DNA of 64,000 bases from Rhyacophila brunnea (GCA_022495005.1 JAGYXB010001324.1:682001-746000), one strand, 5' to 3'; numbered from the stretch's first letter, positions 11,801 to 23,360 are shown. Numbers and translations: made by a program. The notes: generated by a model from the sequence alone, not told the origin.

Positions 11801-12134
11801 AACATTATTTTTTATATAATAGGTACCTATATAGATTTATACTATTTTTTTCGTATTATTTGAAGGATATTTGATTGAAGTAAATTGTGCATCATAGAGT
11901 TAATTTTATTTAATTGAATTACCTTTTTATTAAAAAAAAAAACTGAAAAACCCTGAAACTTGCCGCCCGGGTTTTTCATAACCCTAACACCCTCGAAAAT
12001 TTGATATAATATGTGCCAGCTTCTGAAAAAATACAACCACCGATTTTTGGCGGCAAACTGAAGGGTCAAGACTTATTTAAAAGATGGTCATGAATTCCTG
12101 CGTCAATTAATATTTTTTTAAATCTTCGTTTCAG

Positions 12135-12293
12135 GTTTCTAACTGCCATTTGATGTTACCACCAAAGTATCCACCAATGTATCCGCCAGCGATACCACCA
12201 ATGATGCCACAGCCTATGCCACAACCGATACCACAACCGATCCGGCCATACTATCCCCCACAAGGATGCTATCGACCACCTCGGAGATGTTAG
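12135..12293 (+). CDS. Small Pro/Met/Tyr-rich secreted protein, last exon (gene 1)
   Basis: A CTTCGTTTCAG acceptor opens a 52-codon phase-0 frame ending in TAG. It starts V-S-N-C, then LMLPPKYPPMYPPAIPPM, then a run of MPQP, MPQP, IPQP, IRPYYPPQ, and ends GCYRPPRRC. The V-S-N-C opening matches the G-[SV]-N-A-C opening of the last exons at 48833 and 59169, where signal cleavage is expected. With exon 6971-7027 the precursor would be about 71 residues. Three Cys and repeated P-P-x-Y / P-Q-P suggest an extended secreted structural or adhesive peptide; function is not recognised. A minus-strand frame over the same region is a shadow. Confidence 0.65.
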   Translation, partial: VSNCHLMLPPKYPPMYPPAIPPMMPQPMPQPIPQPIRPYYPPQGCYRPPRRC

Positions 12294-13240
12294 TCGAGAA
12301 GCTCCACCAAAGACAAACGGCGCTAAAAAGGCGTTTCCACACTGTAATATAATATTACGTAACATAACTTTATAAAATACAATATTAAAATTTATTATAT
12401 TATTGTGAAATTATAACTAAATATAAAACTAGCCAATACACAAACCAATCTATTGTTATTAATTAATGTTAATGTGTATTACAAGATGTCGCCGTTTAAT
12501 TTAATGTAATAATACTAATAATAATTAGGAATTGCAATACCGAATGAAAATTTCAATACCGGTAATACGATATTTTTTCTTATTGAATATATTAAATTTA
12601 GTTAGAAATTAGATTAAATTTTATTAGACATTAGAACAGAAGTATCTATTAATAAATACAGCTATAAAAATCTCTTTAAAATATTAATTGAATAGCAAAA
12701 ATATAGACAATTATTATACATTAGAAATGCTGATGCTTTGAACTAAAATATGGCCTCAAAAAGGCTACCTCATCAATAATATACAAGATTATCAATTAAT
12801 AAAAGATATTTATATTTTTAACTTAACTCTCGATAAGTTGATTTTGTCATGAGCTGTATAGTGTATTACACCCAAGGCCTGAACAAGAACGAACCATAAG
12901 TGCGAGTGAGAAAACATTCGGCACTTTTATAATATCTCCGTAATATGTGTTAGAGTACGATAGAATTTCTACGGCTGAATTAAATATTTTTTGTCGCGTC
13001 GCCGGTAAATATTGATTTGAATGAATACATTCGTTTAAAAACTGCGAGCACGTGTTGCTGATTATTTTTGTGTTAAATAATATGTAGTAAGTGGTAAGTA
13101 TTTCATTCAATTAATTCAGTAGAAAATATGGTTAACTATGTTGTGTTTAAATTTGGTAGTCGTACTGAGAAGCAACATGATGGTATAAAATTTCATAGTT
13201 AAGCTGTTAATAATAATAAAATAATTGATGTTCTACTGTG
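12294..13240. other. 3' flank of gene 1 and AT-rich spacer
   Basis: No canonical AATAAA occurs in the first 200 bases; AATATTAAAA-type sequences are present. At 12527-12575 lies one end of a hAT MITE, GGAATTGCAATACCGAATG, related to 27768-28587; its other end was not found. Nothing else recognised. Confidence 0.5.
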
Positions 13241-13242
13241 CG

Positions 13243-14285
13243 TTACCCTCCTTTCACACTATACGGTTTTGGCCGCACGGCAGAAAATCGAACGGTCAAA
13301 ATCCGAATCGGCTCTCTTTTCTCACTATACGGTTTATGCACGGCTTTTTTCCGTCACGAGCTCAGTTTGTGGTTGAGTGTTGTACTGTCGAGTGTTGCCA
13401 AGTCAAAATTTAAAATATCAGTAGATTTTGACAAACAAAAAACAGTAGATTCTATAAAATATCAGTAGATTTCGGAAAATGCAACATATTATATATGATT
13501 TTAAAATATGGAGAGAACTCACATTGTGCAGATAACGACTTTCGTGCACTTCATAATATACCTACTCGTATAATAATTATGAAAAATAACAATAATAAAA
13601 GTATTCCAGTAGATATGAGCCTTTTGTAAACCTTTGAATAATGCTCTTGTTATAATTAATTATTGTTCAACATCGTTAAATTTTATTTGTCGATATGTCA
13701 TAGATTAGTATATTTTTATACTATGTAAAACCATACCTAATACATAACATTATTTTATTATAACCAATAATGATGTCAGTGGGTAAAATGGCACTCTAGA
13801 GTAGAGTTACAATGCTTTCTTTGACCATTTGGAAGCGGCATACATAAAAAAGGCGTTCGTTAATCATTTTTAAAGTTTATTATTAAAATTATCATCAGTT
13901 AACACACAAATGTGGAAAAACACAAAATATCACTAGATTTCTTGAATTTCGAAAAAAAAATCAGTACTTATGTTGGCAAAAAATATCAGTAGATCTACTG
14001 AAATTTCAGTAGACATGGCAACACTGTACCGTCTAATAATAATATTGTGAAAGCGTGCAATTAGGTCATGTCCGGCCGCCGTGCAATGCAGTGGCGATGT
14101 ACGGCTACTTTGTTTTCCCACCACCACCCGTCATGTATGTAAGGCTGCTAGACGGTGCCGTTTCGGTTTTTAACCGTGGCCGTGTAATGTGAAAAGGGCT
14201 ATTCACTTTTTCGCGCCACTAAAATAATGTCGTCGTTCGATTTTTAGCCGTACGGCTAAAACCGAATAATGTGAAAGGTGCGTTA
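13243..14285. mobile_element. DNA element with TIRs of about 55 bp
   Basis: The left end has CCTTTCACACTATACGGTTT, then TGGCCGCACGGC, then AAAATCGAACG. The right end in reverse has CCTTTCACATTATTCGGTTT, then TAGCCGTACGGC, then AAAATCGAACG. Inside are further ACGG-rich subterminal repeats and two AT-rich blocks with ATCAGTAGAT. About 1.04 kb, no transposase. The superfamily is not assigned. Confidence 0.75.
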
Positions 14286-14395
14286 TACGCAAGAAACACT
14301 GGTTCATTTTACCGAACAACAGCTACTCTCTTTGACGTTACACCATCTTGTTGTCACCATATAATATCGTCCAGATCATAATCATCCAATTCGTG

Positions 14396-14665
14396 CTAAA
14401 AATATAATATAAATATTATGTTTCTGTAGCGTTTTCCATTGATAGTGACTGCATTGGCATTTTCGTTTTCAAAAAAGTATGGTCCAATTACACCTCCAGA
14501 CCATAAAACACACAAAACTGTTAAATTTTGTGGATGTAAAGGTGTTTCAAGAATAGCATGCGGGATTTCGTTACTCAAAATATGATATTTGTGCATATTT
14601 ACGAAGCCATTTAACCAATAATGAGCTTTATCGTAATGCCCGAAACGTAACTCGTATAGATTCAT
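14396..14665 (-). pseudogene. mariner/Tc1-type transposase fragment
   Basis: The minus strand reads GHYDKAHYWLNGFVNMHKYH, then ILETPLHPQNLTVLCVLWSG, then GVIGPYFFENENANAVTING. This closely follows the conserved block around the second catalytic Asp of mariner-like transposases (SDEAHFxLNGYVN...ETPLHPxxxTVWC...GGIIGPYFFE), here with YDKAHY. The N-terminal DNA-binding domains and the third acidic residue were not found, so this is a dead fragment. Confidence 0.8.
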
Positions 14666-14689
14666 ACTTGTTGTAGTACATTTTAACAA

Positions 14690-15297
14690 TTATTTGTATA
14701 CACAGTTCAGCTGTGTACCATTCATCCCATCATAATTTCTCAAACAATACTGAGCACAAAAAATGTCAATTTTGGTTGGAATATAATAATATCTACTTAC
14801 CTTGGGCGAAAAAATGTAATAACAGTTTTTATGCTTCGGGCATATTCTGATTAAGATTTGAGTAAGCAACGATTAACAGCGCCGCAGGATAAAAAAAAAT
14901 CTCGCTTCTACGATATAAACTGATAAGAATAATTTTACTATTTTCTTTTAATCCTTTATCTGCCACCCATAAGCAGTGCATAAGGCCTGCCTAATCGTAA
15001 AGACTAGTAAGTATAAAACTCTCATTAATTAGATATTATATTATTGATTTTAACAAAATAATAGAGAGGTACAATAGGGTATATTATGTAGGTATATCAA
15101 TCATTAATTATTATTATTCATAAAATAGGTGACGCTTTGGTTAACACGCGTTTGTTTGTGGAATACACTACACAAAAGTTTGTTCGCTGAAAGCCAAAAT
15201 TGTACAGAAACATTGAATCGCATATAAAAATCTTTGTAGCAAAATCGCACAAAAGCTTAATATCACTGGTAGAATAAGGGGTTAGCATAGGTCATAA
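14690..15297. other. Gene-free AT-rich stretch
   Basis: No features recognised except AT-rich simple sequence. Confidence 0.5.
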
Positions 15298-15518
15298 CCC
15301 ACGGTGGCCGCGCGGCTTAAGCGTTGGACTATCATGCCGTGGGTCTCAAGTTCGAATCCTGGGTCTGGCAAGTACACATATTGTTTTTCAATTTGTGTGA
15401 GAGTCAGGGTATGGACCTAATAGGTTGAGCTAGTATTTGACATCCATTTCTCGTAAAAAACAAAATCTGTGGAGGCCCATATGATCCTATTAGGATCGGA
15501 CATGGTCGAAAAAAAAAG
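15298..15518 (+). mobile_element. tRNA-derived SINE, family S, copy 1
   Basis: The head CCCACGGTGGCCGCGCGGC carries an A-box-like TGGCCGCGCGG and a B box AGTTCGAATCC, followed by TGGGTCTGGCA. The body has TTTTTCAATTTGTGTGAGAG, GTATGGACCTAATAGGTTGA and ACATCCATTTCTCGTAAAAA. It ends ATCCTATTAGGATCGGACAT with GGTCGAAAAAAAAA. A short duplication TCATAA lies on both sides. The long space between boxes suggests a Ser/Leu-type tRNA ancestor. Confidence 0.85.
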
Positions 15519-16228
15519 TTCATAAATCTGATTTATGTAATGCATCAATGCATTAAAAATATGTACAGTAAATAAATTGAACTGTTCACGAACTGGAACT
15601 CAAATTTTATGCTCCGGTGCGTTCCGGTTCATTTCGAGCGCTGCGTCATTTTATTCGGGAAAAGAAATTTTATTCTGTTGATATCTCTTGGATACCGATG
15701 ATTCGTTTGCAATCGGGCTCTGTATTAAATTTATACAGTGCAGCAAATTGCCAGCCTGTTCGTAAAAATGCTGTTCAAATATTGAAATATACCTATTATT
15801 ATTTTAATATAATCGTGAGCAGGTGTCTTTGAAAACACTTTGGCATTCAAAGTATAATTTACTTTTTCTGAATTACTTTTGTTCAGGACTTGCAAAAAGA
15901 TTATCATTATTGCAAACACATTTGTAATAAAGGGTTATGTTTATGAACAGGCTAATTTTATTTATTTGGCATAGTTTTGCATTAATTTTGTAACTAATTA
16001 GTAAAAAATAATAATTTGACTTTGAATATCCTGAGCTTATTGCTTTAGTAATGACGTTTCAAGACAAGTCCATAACTAGGGGATGACGACCCGGTTAAAT
16101 TAGCTCAAATGGGATAAAAATACAAAAAATGAAGGTATCTCACGAAGACTCAATAAACATTTTTTTTAAATACACAAAATGATATATTAGATCCATCTAT
16201 AATAGTGTAGATAGTAAAAGAGTAGATT
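15519..16228. other. Gene-free stretch
   Basis: No coding or RNA features were recognised. Confidence 0.5.
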
Positions 16229-16236
16229 GGTTAGTT

Positions 16237-16837
16237 CAGTGATGTCCCTAGACAAAATGCCGCCCCTAGGCAGCGCCAAAATGCCGACACATTTTTTTAT
16301 ACAGTATTTTTCATTATCCTTCCATGACTAAAATATCTAAGAAATGTGTTGTATAGATACATTACCGACAAAATAACTACCTACTAAATCAAATTTAAAT
16401 GCCATCTCTGCTCCAATAGAAATATTGTGAGTCTACGGTTTCAGATACATTTAAAAATACACCTGACAACTTCCAAAATTCGCGAGTGACTGGCAAAAAT
16501 ATTTGGATAAAATTAGGCAAGTAGTGTGTACCTACCTGTTATAAAATCTCCACGTGTCATTGCTGGTCATCAAGGACGTGACCTCCAAGGACAACGGAAA
16601 TAAACTAGACATCGCGAACCCAACAAAAAATACAGTCCTGTTAAATCATTTATGTTAATTAATACATTTTGTTTCCAACCGGTGAGCTGATTTTTTAATT
16701 AAAGGATATTTCCGTTATTACTAAGTTTAGGTAGCTATTTCTATATATACCTAACGATTATCTTCGATTTGCCGCCCTTAGAGTAACTCCCGCCCCCAAG
16801 CGACCATCAATCTGCCTACCCCCACGGGACGTCACTG
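16237..16837. mobile_element. hAT-type MITE
   Basis: Termini CAGTGATGTCCC and CAGTGACGTCCC (right end in reverse) are typical hAT ends. They are flanked by GGTTAGTT at 16229-16236 and GGTTTGTT at 16838-16845, an 8-bp duplication with one mismatch. Inside both ends are GCCGCCC-rich stretches. No transposase. Confidence 0.8.
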
Positions 16838-16845
16838 GGTTTGTT

Positions 16846-17100
16846 GTAGTAGTGAAATAATCGTAGAATCACAAAGGCATGGAAAATTTCAAAGATAAGA
16901 TATTATGAACTCACTCCTAAAAAATTGACTTGAGAATCTTATATGAGAAAACAATGCCTTTGAAGAGATCAATGTGGGTTGAAACAATTTTTATATATTT
17001 TATGGTAATAACTTTCACAATTTCACCACCAACTCAAGAATCGATGTAATAAAAATCAATGTCTGTATAATCTACAATAAATCTAGCTCCGCGCGGAGGT
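16846..17100. other. Gene-free stretch
   Basis: Nothing recognised. Confidence 0.45.
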
Positions 17101-17124
17101 AACAAATTAAAACCTGTGTTTATT

Positions 17125-17345
17125 AATAATATATTCTTATTGACCTACCCCCAAACACATGAAATAATAATGTGTCTCTCATCACCAAAGTACAAGGAAC
17201 GAAGCCAATCATCACACGTTTCAGTTCCCTGTAGGTATTAAAGATAGTATAGATATTAAAGACAAGTAATACCCAACCACGATTCGAACTCGGACTAAAA
17301 TGTGCTATCATGGCTGTCGGGCGTTAAGACCGCGAGACTGTTTCG
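17125..17345 (-). mobile_element. Second tRNA-derived SINE type
   Basis: Read on the minus strand, a tRNA-like head has CAGTCTCGCGGTCTTAACGC (A-box region) and GAGTTCGAATCGTGGTTGGG (B box). It is followed by a body with GGGAACTGAAACGTGTGATG and GTACTTTGGTGATGAGAG. The body differs from family S. Only one copy was found here, so the SINE label rests on the degraded tRNA head. Confidence 0.55.
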
Positions 17346-18127
17346 TTATCGGCATACCCAAATGAATGTACCTTTATTGTTACAAACAATACGCCGTTGT
17401 ATTGATCGGCCAATTAGGCTAAAATACCTACAGCATCGGGTTACGTGATAGTATGACACTGGTTTTAATATTGTGTTTTTTTACAATATGTGTGTTGTCG
17501 TACGTGTGTTGTTTGCGTGAAATGTATCAAATTAATAGAAGCCTCTGTAGGATTGTGTTGGTGTAATAGCTGCATATGTATTAATTCCAATATCCACGTG
17601 TCCGTCTATTTAAGCAAGCTGGAAGTCAATCTTTAATACGTACTTACTGACAGATGCTGATGTTAAATTATCTCGTTATTGTAGAATATAAAATAATGAT
17701 TTTTTTAAAATTTAAATACCTGAATAACACTTTAAATAAATATTATCTTTCGCCACTTAACAGGGCCAGGATTCCCGTATATGGAGGGTCCTTAAGATGG
17801 ACAACTAATTTGAAAAATCCACAATAAAACCGTGTCTAGGACGGCTTGGCGCCACGTAATTTGAAATTAAATAGAAGTTAGGCACTTATAGGTAAGTATT
17901 TAAAAATATATTTAATATTAATGTTTATATTAAAATTTAAATTATTATATTATGATTTAATAGTTGGTGAGTATTTAAATATGCACACGTAAATAATTGA
18001 GCCGTTGCCCGGAATAATGTTGTATCCAACAAAATTGTCAATGTTGAGTTATTGATGGAATAGTGTTAAGTATATTTTTATGCATCGTTTAAGGTAGGTA
18101 GTATGAGCAAAGAAAAAATAATTAGGC

Positions 18128-18397
18128 TTGTGGCAGCATTTTAAAGTTATTGGTTTGTGGAAGAACGTTGTATATGCTATTGTCAAAATGGCGTCGCCAT
18201 CCGTCAATATCACGGAGCGTGGTATAATTCACTTGAATAAACTAAGAAAACGGACATCTAATGTTTTAAACTGGACAAATATCAAAGCTAGGAAGCTGAA
18301 GGATGTAGGAAAAGAGTATTTATCCAGAAAAAATATTATTAAGCCTGCAATTTATCCGTCGAAACAGTTTTGTGGAATAATGTTGTATACCATTTGA
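18128..18397 (+). pseudogene. Unrecognised coding relic in transposon N1
   Basis: An 89-residue frame with NITERGIIHLNKLRKRTSN and WTNIKARKLKDVGKEYLSRK, basic and helix-prone. It lies between the N1 left end and the nested element and runs into an N1 subterminal repeat at its C terminus. The conventional composition hints at a former element-encoded protein. No family was recognised. Confidence 0.35.
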
Positions 18398-18600
18398 CAG
18401 TTCTGTTGATCCCATGAATAAAATTATTACGTTCGACATACTATTAATATGTCCGTTAATCGATTGTATTCAATTGGTGTATCCATATTGTTATTGGAAA
18501 TGTTATTTGATAATAATGCTGGCATTGTAGTGCTCTATATATTGTAACTTAATCTAATACCGTTTCAATTTTTTTTAATCGTTCCTAGTTTTATTTTTCA

Positions 18601-18777
18601 ATGTCGCGTTTGTGCCAAAAAAAATTTAATCCGGGATGTGTTCTCGATTTCAATATAAAGACAAATATTCAATTAGCATTCAGGTTACTGAATCACAATG
18701 GACAAAGTCATCATCTCGTCTCATGTATTGAGAGTCGAATGTCGGACGCTATGTTCAGAAAGCAGACGAAGATAATT
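18601..18777 (+). pseudogene. Second coding relic in N1, cut by nested element
   Basis: A frame starting MSRLCQKKFNPGCVLDFNIK and reading on to SCIESRMSDAMFRKQTKI ends where element N2 inserts. Beyond the right end of N2, at about 19610-19682, a different frame reads NLKDLNDMCEFMLDEHTAFL before a stop. It may be the continuation after a frameshift. No known domain. Confidence 0.35.
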
Positions 18778-19604
18778 GAAGAGTGACATTCCAAACCGGC
18801 CTTAGTCCAAAATTACAAATTTTCATGTTTTGATGGAATCCGATAGAGTGTGCTGAGATCTATATTCTCACTAAAACTTATATTTTACAAAAAATCCTAA
18901 GTCTCTTAAATTTGATGTCGAATTGTGCCTTTTTTCTCAAAACAGCACTAAGGTAACGGTTGATTCTTTCCAAACTGGCCTAAGGATATATGCGCATGCG
19001 CAGTTGAACTCTTTTTGCTTCATTTACGCGCCAAGCGGCCATAATATAATATTGTAACACGTCAGATTAGAAATGTCAGAGTAAATATTAGAGAATTTGT
19101 GTTTTATAAGTTCATGTGCACATCAGTAAACTATTTTTTTATTGAAACTGATCCTACATTGTAGTATTATTATATAATATATTATTATGCTGTAAAAGTT
19201 ACAATGTTTACCTTTTTATCAAAAAATGCATCAAAGTGAAAGAAATTTTATATTATTTTTATTCATTAATCATCCCAACAGAACTGTCCATGACCACATT
19301 CTATTACACAATCATAATTGTATACACAAAAGACACTCAACTTTATTTTATTGTGTCCCAAACTGTACTTAGTACAGACTTAGGGCCATTTTGAAAAAAA
19401 AGTCAGTTTTTGAATGAATTTTTTTGAAGTTTTACTATACTTTTTAATGTTATTTATATACTATGTTTTTGAGTCTTTGAATTTTCTATAAAATTGCCAA
19501 ACATTATAGTACCGAAAAATTAAGAGGTAAATTGCAAATCACAAAAATATGATTATCTCAAAATCAGATTTTTAGACTTAGGCCGGTTTGGAATGTCACT
19601 CTTC
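18778..19604. mobile_element. DNA element N2 nested inside N1, AATT duplication
   Basis: The left end GAAGAGTGACATTCCAAACC continues GGCCTTAGTC and is matched in reverse at the right end (about 30 bp with one difference). AATT occurs on both sides at 18774-18777 and 19605-19608. It carries an internal copy of the terminal motif (TTCCAAACTGGCCTAAG at about 18970). Length 827 bp, no ORF. It shares the AATT duplication with N1 but not its TIR sequence. Confidence 0.8.
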
Positions 19605-20528
19605 AATTCTAACCTCAAAGACCTCAATGACATGTGTGAATTCATGTTAGATGAGCATACTGCCTTTTTAAGGCACTATTGAGTGAAGCAGAATGAATAA
19701 AATACATTTTGCGGAATAATGTTGTATGTGAAATTTTCATATACAACATTTTTCCACTAATTTACTATATTTTTTTGTAATAAATCCAAATTTAATTGCT
19801 TTTCTTTGCCACTTTACATTTAAAACTCTTAATAATTGTATGTTTATTGTATTTAAAATATAAAATGTAACAAAAGATAACTGGTTTATTTTTTTCCATT
19901 TTTCTCAAAACAAGAATATTGTTGGATACAACGTTATTCCGGGCAACGGCTCAATTATTTAATCGTGCATAATTATGTTTAAGTTCCAACGAAAAAAAAG
20001 TTTTTTATTTTATATAGAGCCTTAGGCATGGTAATTCTCAATTCGCTATAAAAAAACATTATGTTAAGAGTAAAATGAATTAAAACTACTAAGTAGGAGA
20101 TAGAAACTGATTAAAATTCCTCGTCTACGTCTGTATACGTGTCTACGACAGTGCGGCGTCCAATTGTTCTGGCGTCCAGTTGTCCCATTCCCAATAAAAC
20201 CTTACAGTAAAAGAATTCGCAAAAATATGAGTTTATAGATTATAGAAGATGAGTGCCTCATTCTACGTACAATTCCTAACGTTAAAATCTTTTAAAACAG
20301 TTTTCAGTAGGAATACCGGCAATTAAATTGCTAATACCCTATCCATCCAAAGTTTTCGAATGCGATTTTACGCCAGATGGCGTCCGAAACGTATAATTGC
20401 GTTCATGGATATTTTGTATATAAGCATCTCCCCGAATCCGAGCACAGAATGCCCCTCTACGGCCTCTACCATAAGTTTAGCGAACCGATTGCAAAATTTG
20501 CCAGAGTCGATGTTTGACAGCTTGCAAC

Positions 20529-21303
20529 TAGGGATTCCAATCCCGGGATCCCGAATTCCGGGATCCCGGGATCCCGAGCTATTTTCGATACCTATGAATC
20601 CCGGGATTGATAAACATAATCCCGGGATTTCGGGATTGAATTTTTTTATCAATTTTTATGGAACATAAAATAAAAGCAAAAATATAACAGAAAAAATACT
20701 TATAATAAAAAAATAACTACATTAGAAATAAACTGAGTTTGAGTGAAGTTTGATTTATACCCGTGTGTAAGTTGCCGATTTATTTTATTTTTTCACATAA
20801 GTATATTATTAAAAATGAGAAAGATTGAAAAAAACAATGCTTCGCACTTTTAACAAAGTAATTCCACCATGATCTCATACGTTTTACGGCAGTTTCATAT
20901 TTGGCTGACTAATTAGATTTATGAAGCGGAAAGGCCATAAGTACGCCATGATTATTTGCTTTACTATTTTAAATCTCGCTGATCTATTCGATTAGTCTTT
21001 ACTATCAGAAACAGCAATCTCATATTAAATTCACATTATTATTAATTTATATTACAATATTATTTACTCCAATGTATTTCCAAGATTGAACGTATACAAT
21101 ATTAACAATATATGTCTTAAATAGTATAAATTATACTAGATTTATTTTTGACCGATTTTATCAATGTTATTTGTGAATATAAAAAATTATATTAACCATC
21201 GAATAAAATGCCAATCCCGGGACCAGTCCCGGGATCCCGGGATTGTCAAATTATAATCCCGAAATCCCGGGATCAGAATTTTGGCTCGGGATTGGATTCC
21301 CTA
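20529..21303. mobile_element. hAT-type MITE with CCCGGGAT-rich ends
   Basis: Termini TAGGGATTCCAATCCCGGGA and, in reverse, TAGGGAATCCAATCCCGAGC. A perfect 8-bp duplication CTTGCAAC lies at 20521-20528 and 21304-21311. The ends are packed with ATCCCGGGAT palindromes, while the middle is AT-rich and non-coding. Frames called across the left end are artefacts of the repeat. Confidence 0.9.
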
Positions 21304-21311
21304 CTTGCAAC

Positions 21312-22309
21312 TGACAGCCCGCGTTTGTTGATAATAAAATTGTCATAGGTACTTGTTTTCTTTCGTATTTCACTATGATTCAGTGAATTATTTTGATTAT
21401 TGTTTAATGGTATTATCTATTTTACAATTGATCCTATAATTGGTGCTTCATTTTAGTCAATCATGACTGCTTTATTTATAGTAAACTTTGCTTTCGTAGA
21501 TGAAGCTAATCAACAATGGCGCAAATTTCGTAAAAGCGGCGACGCTTTCGAATTCAAGAGTTTCGTTAGTAAATATACATCAGACGCAGATTCATGAAAA
21601 TCTAATAAATATAATATTATATTTTTAACAACTCAATTCACATGATTGTGCTGGAATCAATGTATGCATAATAATTATATGGTAGGTAGGTAGGTACCTA
21701 TACTATCACGATAACTATTTACTTTTATTTGTTTATCCTCCACGTAAAGAGATTTCCTATAAATAATTAATATTGTAATGATTATTTATATTTATTCAAT
21801 AACGTTTATTCGGCATTCGGATTATCCGGCCATAATGTAGTATTAAATCGAAAAATAAAAGAAATATGAAAGTATGTAATAGCGAGTTCAACATATAGAG
21901 ACTAATAGGGATATCTAGCGGCAAAATGCGAAAATTTATCGTTTTTTTGGCAGTTAAGCGCCCATAGACATCAAAAAGTGACCATAGAGAAAAATGTTTT
22001 TCTGTTTATATATATATATACATAAGGAATACTTGTTTCAAATAGACGTGCATGTACAAACACCGTTATTTGAATGGAGCATTATGGCGGCATTATTAAC
22101 GAAGCGATTTCTGTATACAGTTTTGCACGCAACTCCATGAACGCTCGACTAGTTAGCAAATGGTTGTAAATGGAAACAGCGTAAGTTTGGAGGGTAATAT
22201 GTGATTCGCTTTGGCTTATTTCGATGGATACCCTATAAGACAAAATTTAATATCATAGTCCACTTTGTCATGAATTAAAAATCATTTGTGAACTACTGAT
22301 GATATCGGT
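21312..22309. other. Gene-free stretch
   Basis: A (GGTA)n-like run GGTAGGTAGGTAGGTACC at about 21680 and a short (TA)n at about 22007 are the only patterns noted. Confidence 0.5.
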
Positions 22310-22440
22310 GGCGAAGAGTGACTTTTGGAAAGAGGAGATCTGTGGAGATCGGAGAAAAAAACACTCTTGTCAAGTATACTTAAAGGAAATAAGAAGATAA
22401 TACGATATCACTATTGATGAACAGGTACACACTAATGACA
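22310..22440 (+). repeat. Dispersed repeat F copy 1
   Basis: Starts GTGGCGAAGAGTGACTTTTG and contains AGATCTGTGGAGATCGGAGA and GAACAGGTACACACTAATGA. A reverse-complement copy lies at 36053-36215. Confidence 0.65.
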
Positions 22441-22552
22441 ACGTCACACTAATTCAATGAAATTTCAATAGCTCACTGACAATATAAAATTGAGTGATAA
22501 GTTTAAATTATAGATTTTCCTAAACATTTACATACATCAAAAATCATTAGGT

Positions 22553-22975
22553 TCATAATTTTTTTTTTATTACAACGTTTCCTTAGATCGTATTCTTATT
22601 TGTCCAATGGTTGTTTATCCGGTACAAATCATGCAATTGATTTTTAACTAACTTTCCGACTAGCTAGACATTTGAAAACTTTTAGAATATACCAGAACAC
22701 GATGCCAATGCATTTTTTTTACTTTTAGCCATCTTTAAGTAGAAATGAATTCATTTTTAGTTTATTCTGTTTTGTATAAAAAGTTATTTCGATACCATTA
22801 TTGGTTGCTAGGGGGTCCCAGCAACTAAATTATTAAATAATATATACGTGCGATACTATGGAAATCAATATGAAATGACATTTCATTATTCAGTATTTCT
22901 ATCAAGTAAATTTTTTTTCGATCGTTGTATTTAAAAAGTTCTTTTTATCTTCTAATTATTTTTATTATATTATAT
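22553..22975 (+). repeat. Repeat G, left arm of a long inverted repeat
   Basis: Collinear in reverse with 24500-24977. Shared blocks: CAACGTTT at the outer end, GACTAGCTAGACATTTGAAA, TTTAAGTAGAAATGAATTCA, TATTGGTTGCTAGGGGGT and GAAATGACATTTCA. Same-orientation copies lie at 36985-37440, with a partial reverse copy at 29556-29700. No coding capacity. Confidence 0.75.
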
Positions 22976-23360
22976 GATTAAATGCCATAGAAACTATCTA
23001 AGTATTAATTATTTTGAACAAAGGTGCAGTCATAGTCAATAATATTATAGGCGAAGATTTTAGGCATACGCATCAGAGCTTATAGTTATGCATAGGTACA
23101 TTGCGATAGACATGCTGATGGCACGTGCCATAAAGTTCATACAAAAAAAATATTCAGCATTCCCAGCGAATAATCCGATAAACACATTAAAGACAGATGT
23201 CGCGCTGTGGTATATATTTTAAACCATTAAAAGATGGTGCTCTAATCGGTATTTATTTATAATATATTCCTACATATACGGCAGATGTCTTTGGCAAATA
23301 AAATTATTTTAAATACGTCAATATGTAGATACCTAGGTACCTAATTAAAAAATATTTTTC

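Larger units (their letters stand above)
17999..19952. mobile_element. DNA transposon N1 inserted in repeat E, AATT duplication
   Basis: Left GAGCCGTTGCCCGGAATAAT and right GAGCCGTTGCCCGGAATAAC (read in reverse) extend to TIRs of about 34 bp. AATT is duplicated at 17995-17998 and 19953-19956. Removing one AATT plus the insert restores a sequence equal in length to the empty site in the 48.1-kb copy. Subterminal motif GGAATAATGTTGTAT recurs at about 18372 and 19713. Two short frames (18128-18397 and 18601-18777) may be coding relics. Termini starting GAG with a 4-bp duplication recall Sola-type elements, but this is not established. Confidence 0.8.
17825..20195. mobile_element. Repeat E (outer layer) split by nested insertions
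   Basis: The flanks 17825-17998 and 19953-20195 together match the uninterrupted repeat at 48112-48515. Shared blocks: TGTCTAGGACG start, ATTATGATTTAATAGTTGGT, TTAATCGTGCATA, GTTTAAGTTCCAACGAAAA, AGCCTTAGGCATGGTAAT, ACTACTAAGTAG and a GCGGCGTCCAATTGT end. The insertion point is therefore known precisely by comparison with the empty copy. Superfamily unknown. Confidence 0.8.

Noticed and set aside
12156..12365. Minus-strand Trp/Tyr-rich frame over gene 1
   Set aside because: Reverse reading of CCA-rich codons; the plus frame has the acceptor, the V-S-N-C opening and the stop.
15298..15370. Possible functional tRNA gene at the SINE head
   Set aside because: The same head recurs at six other sites with the SINE body attached or decayed, so it is the SINE promoter rather than a tRNA gene.
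20360..20668. Pro/Ile/Gly-rich frames on both strands at the left end of the hAT MITE
   Set aside because: Produced by CCCGGGAT palindromes of the element end; no gene context.
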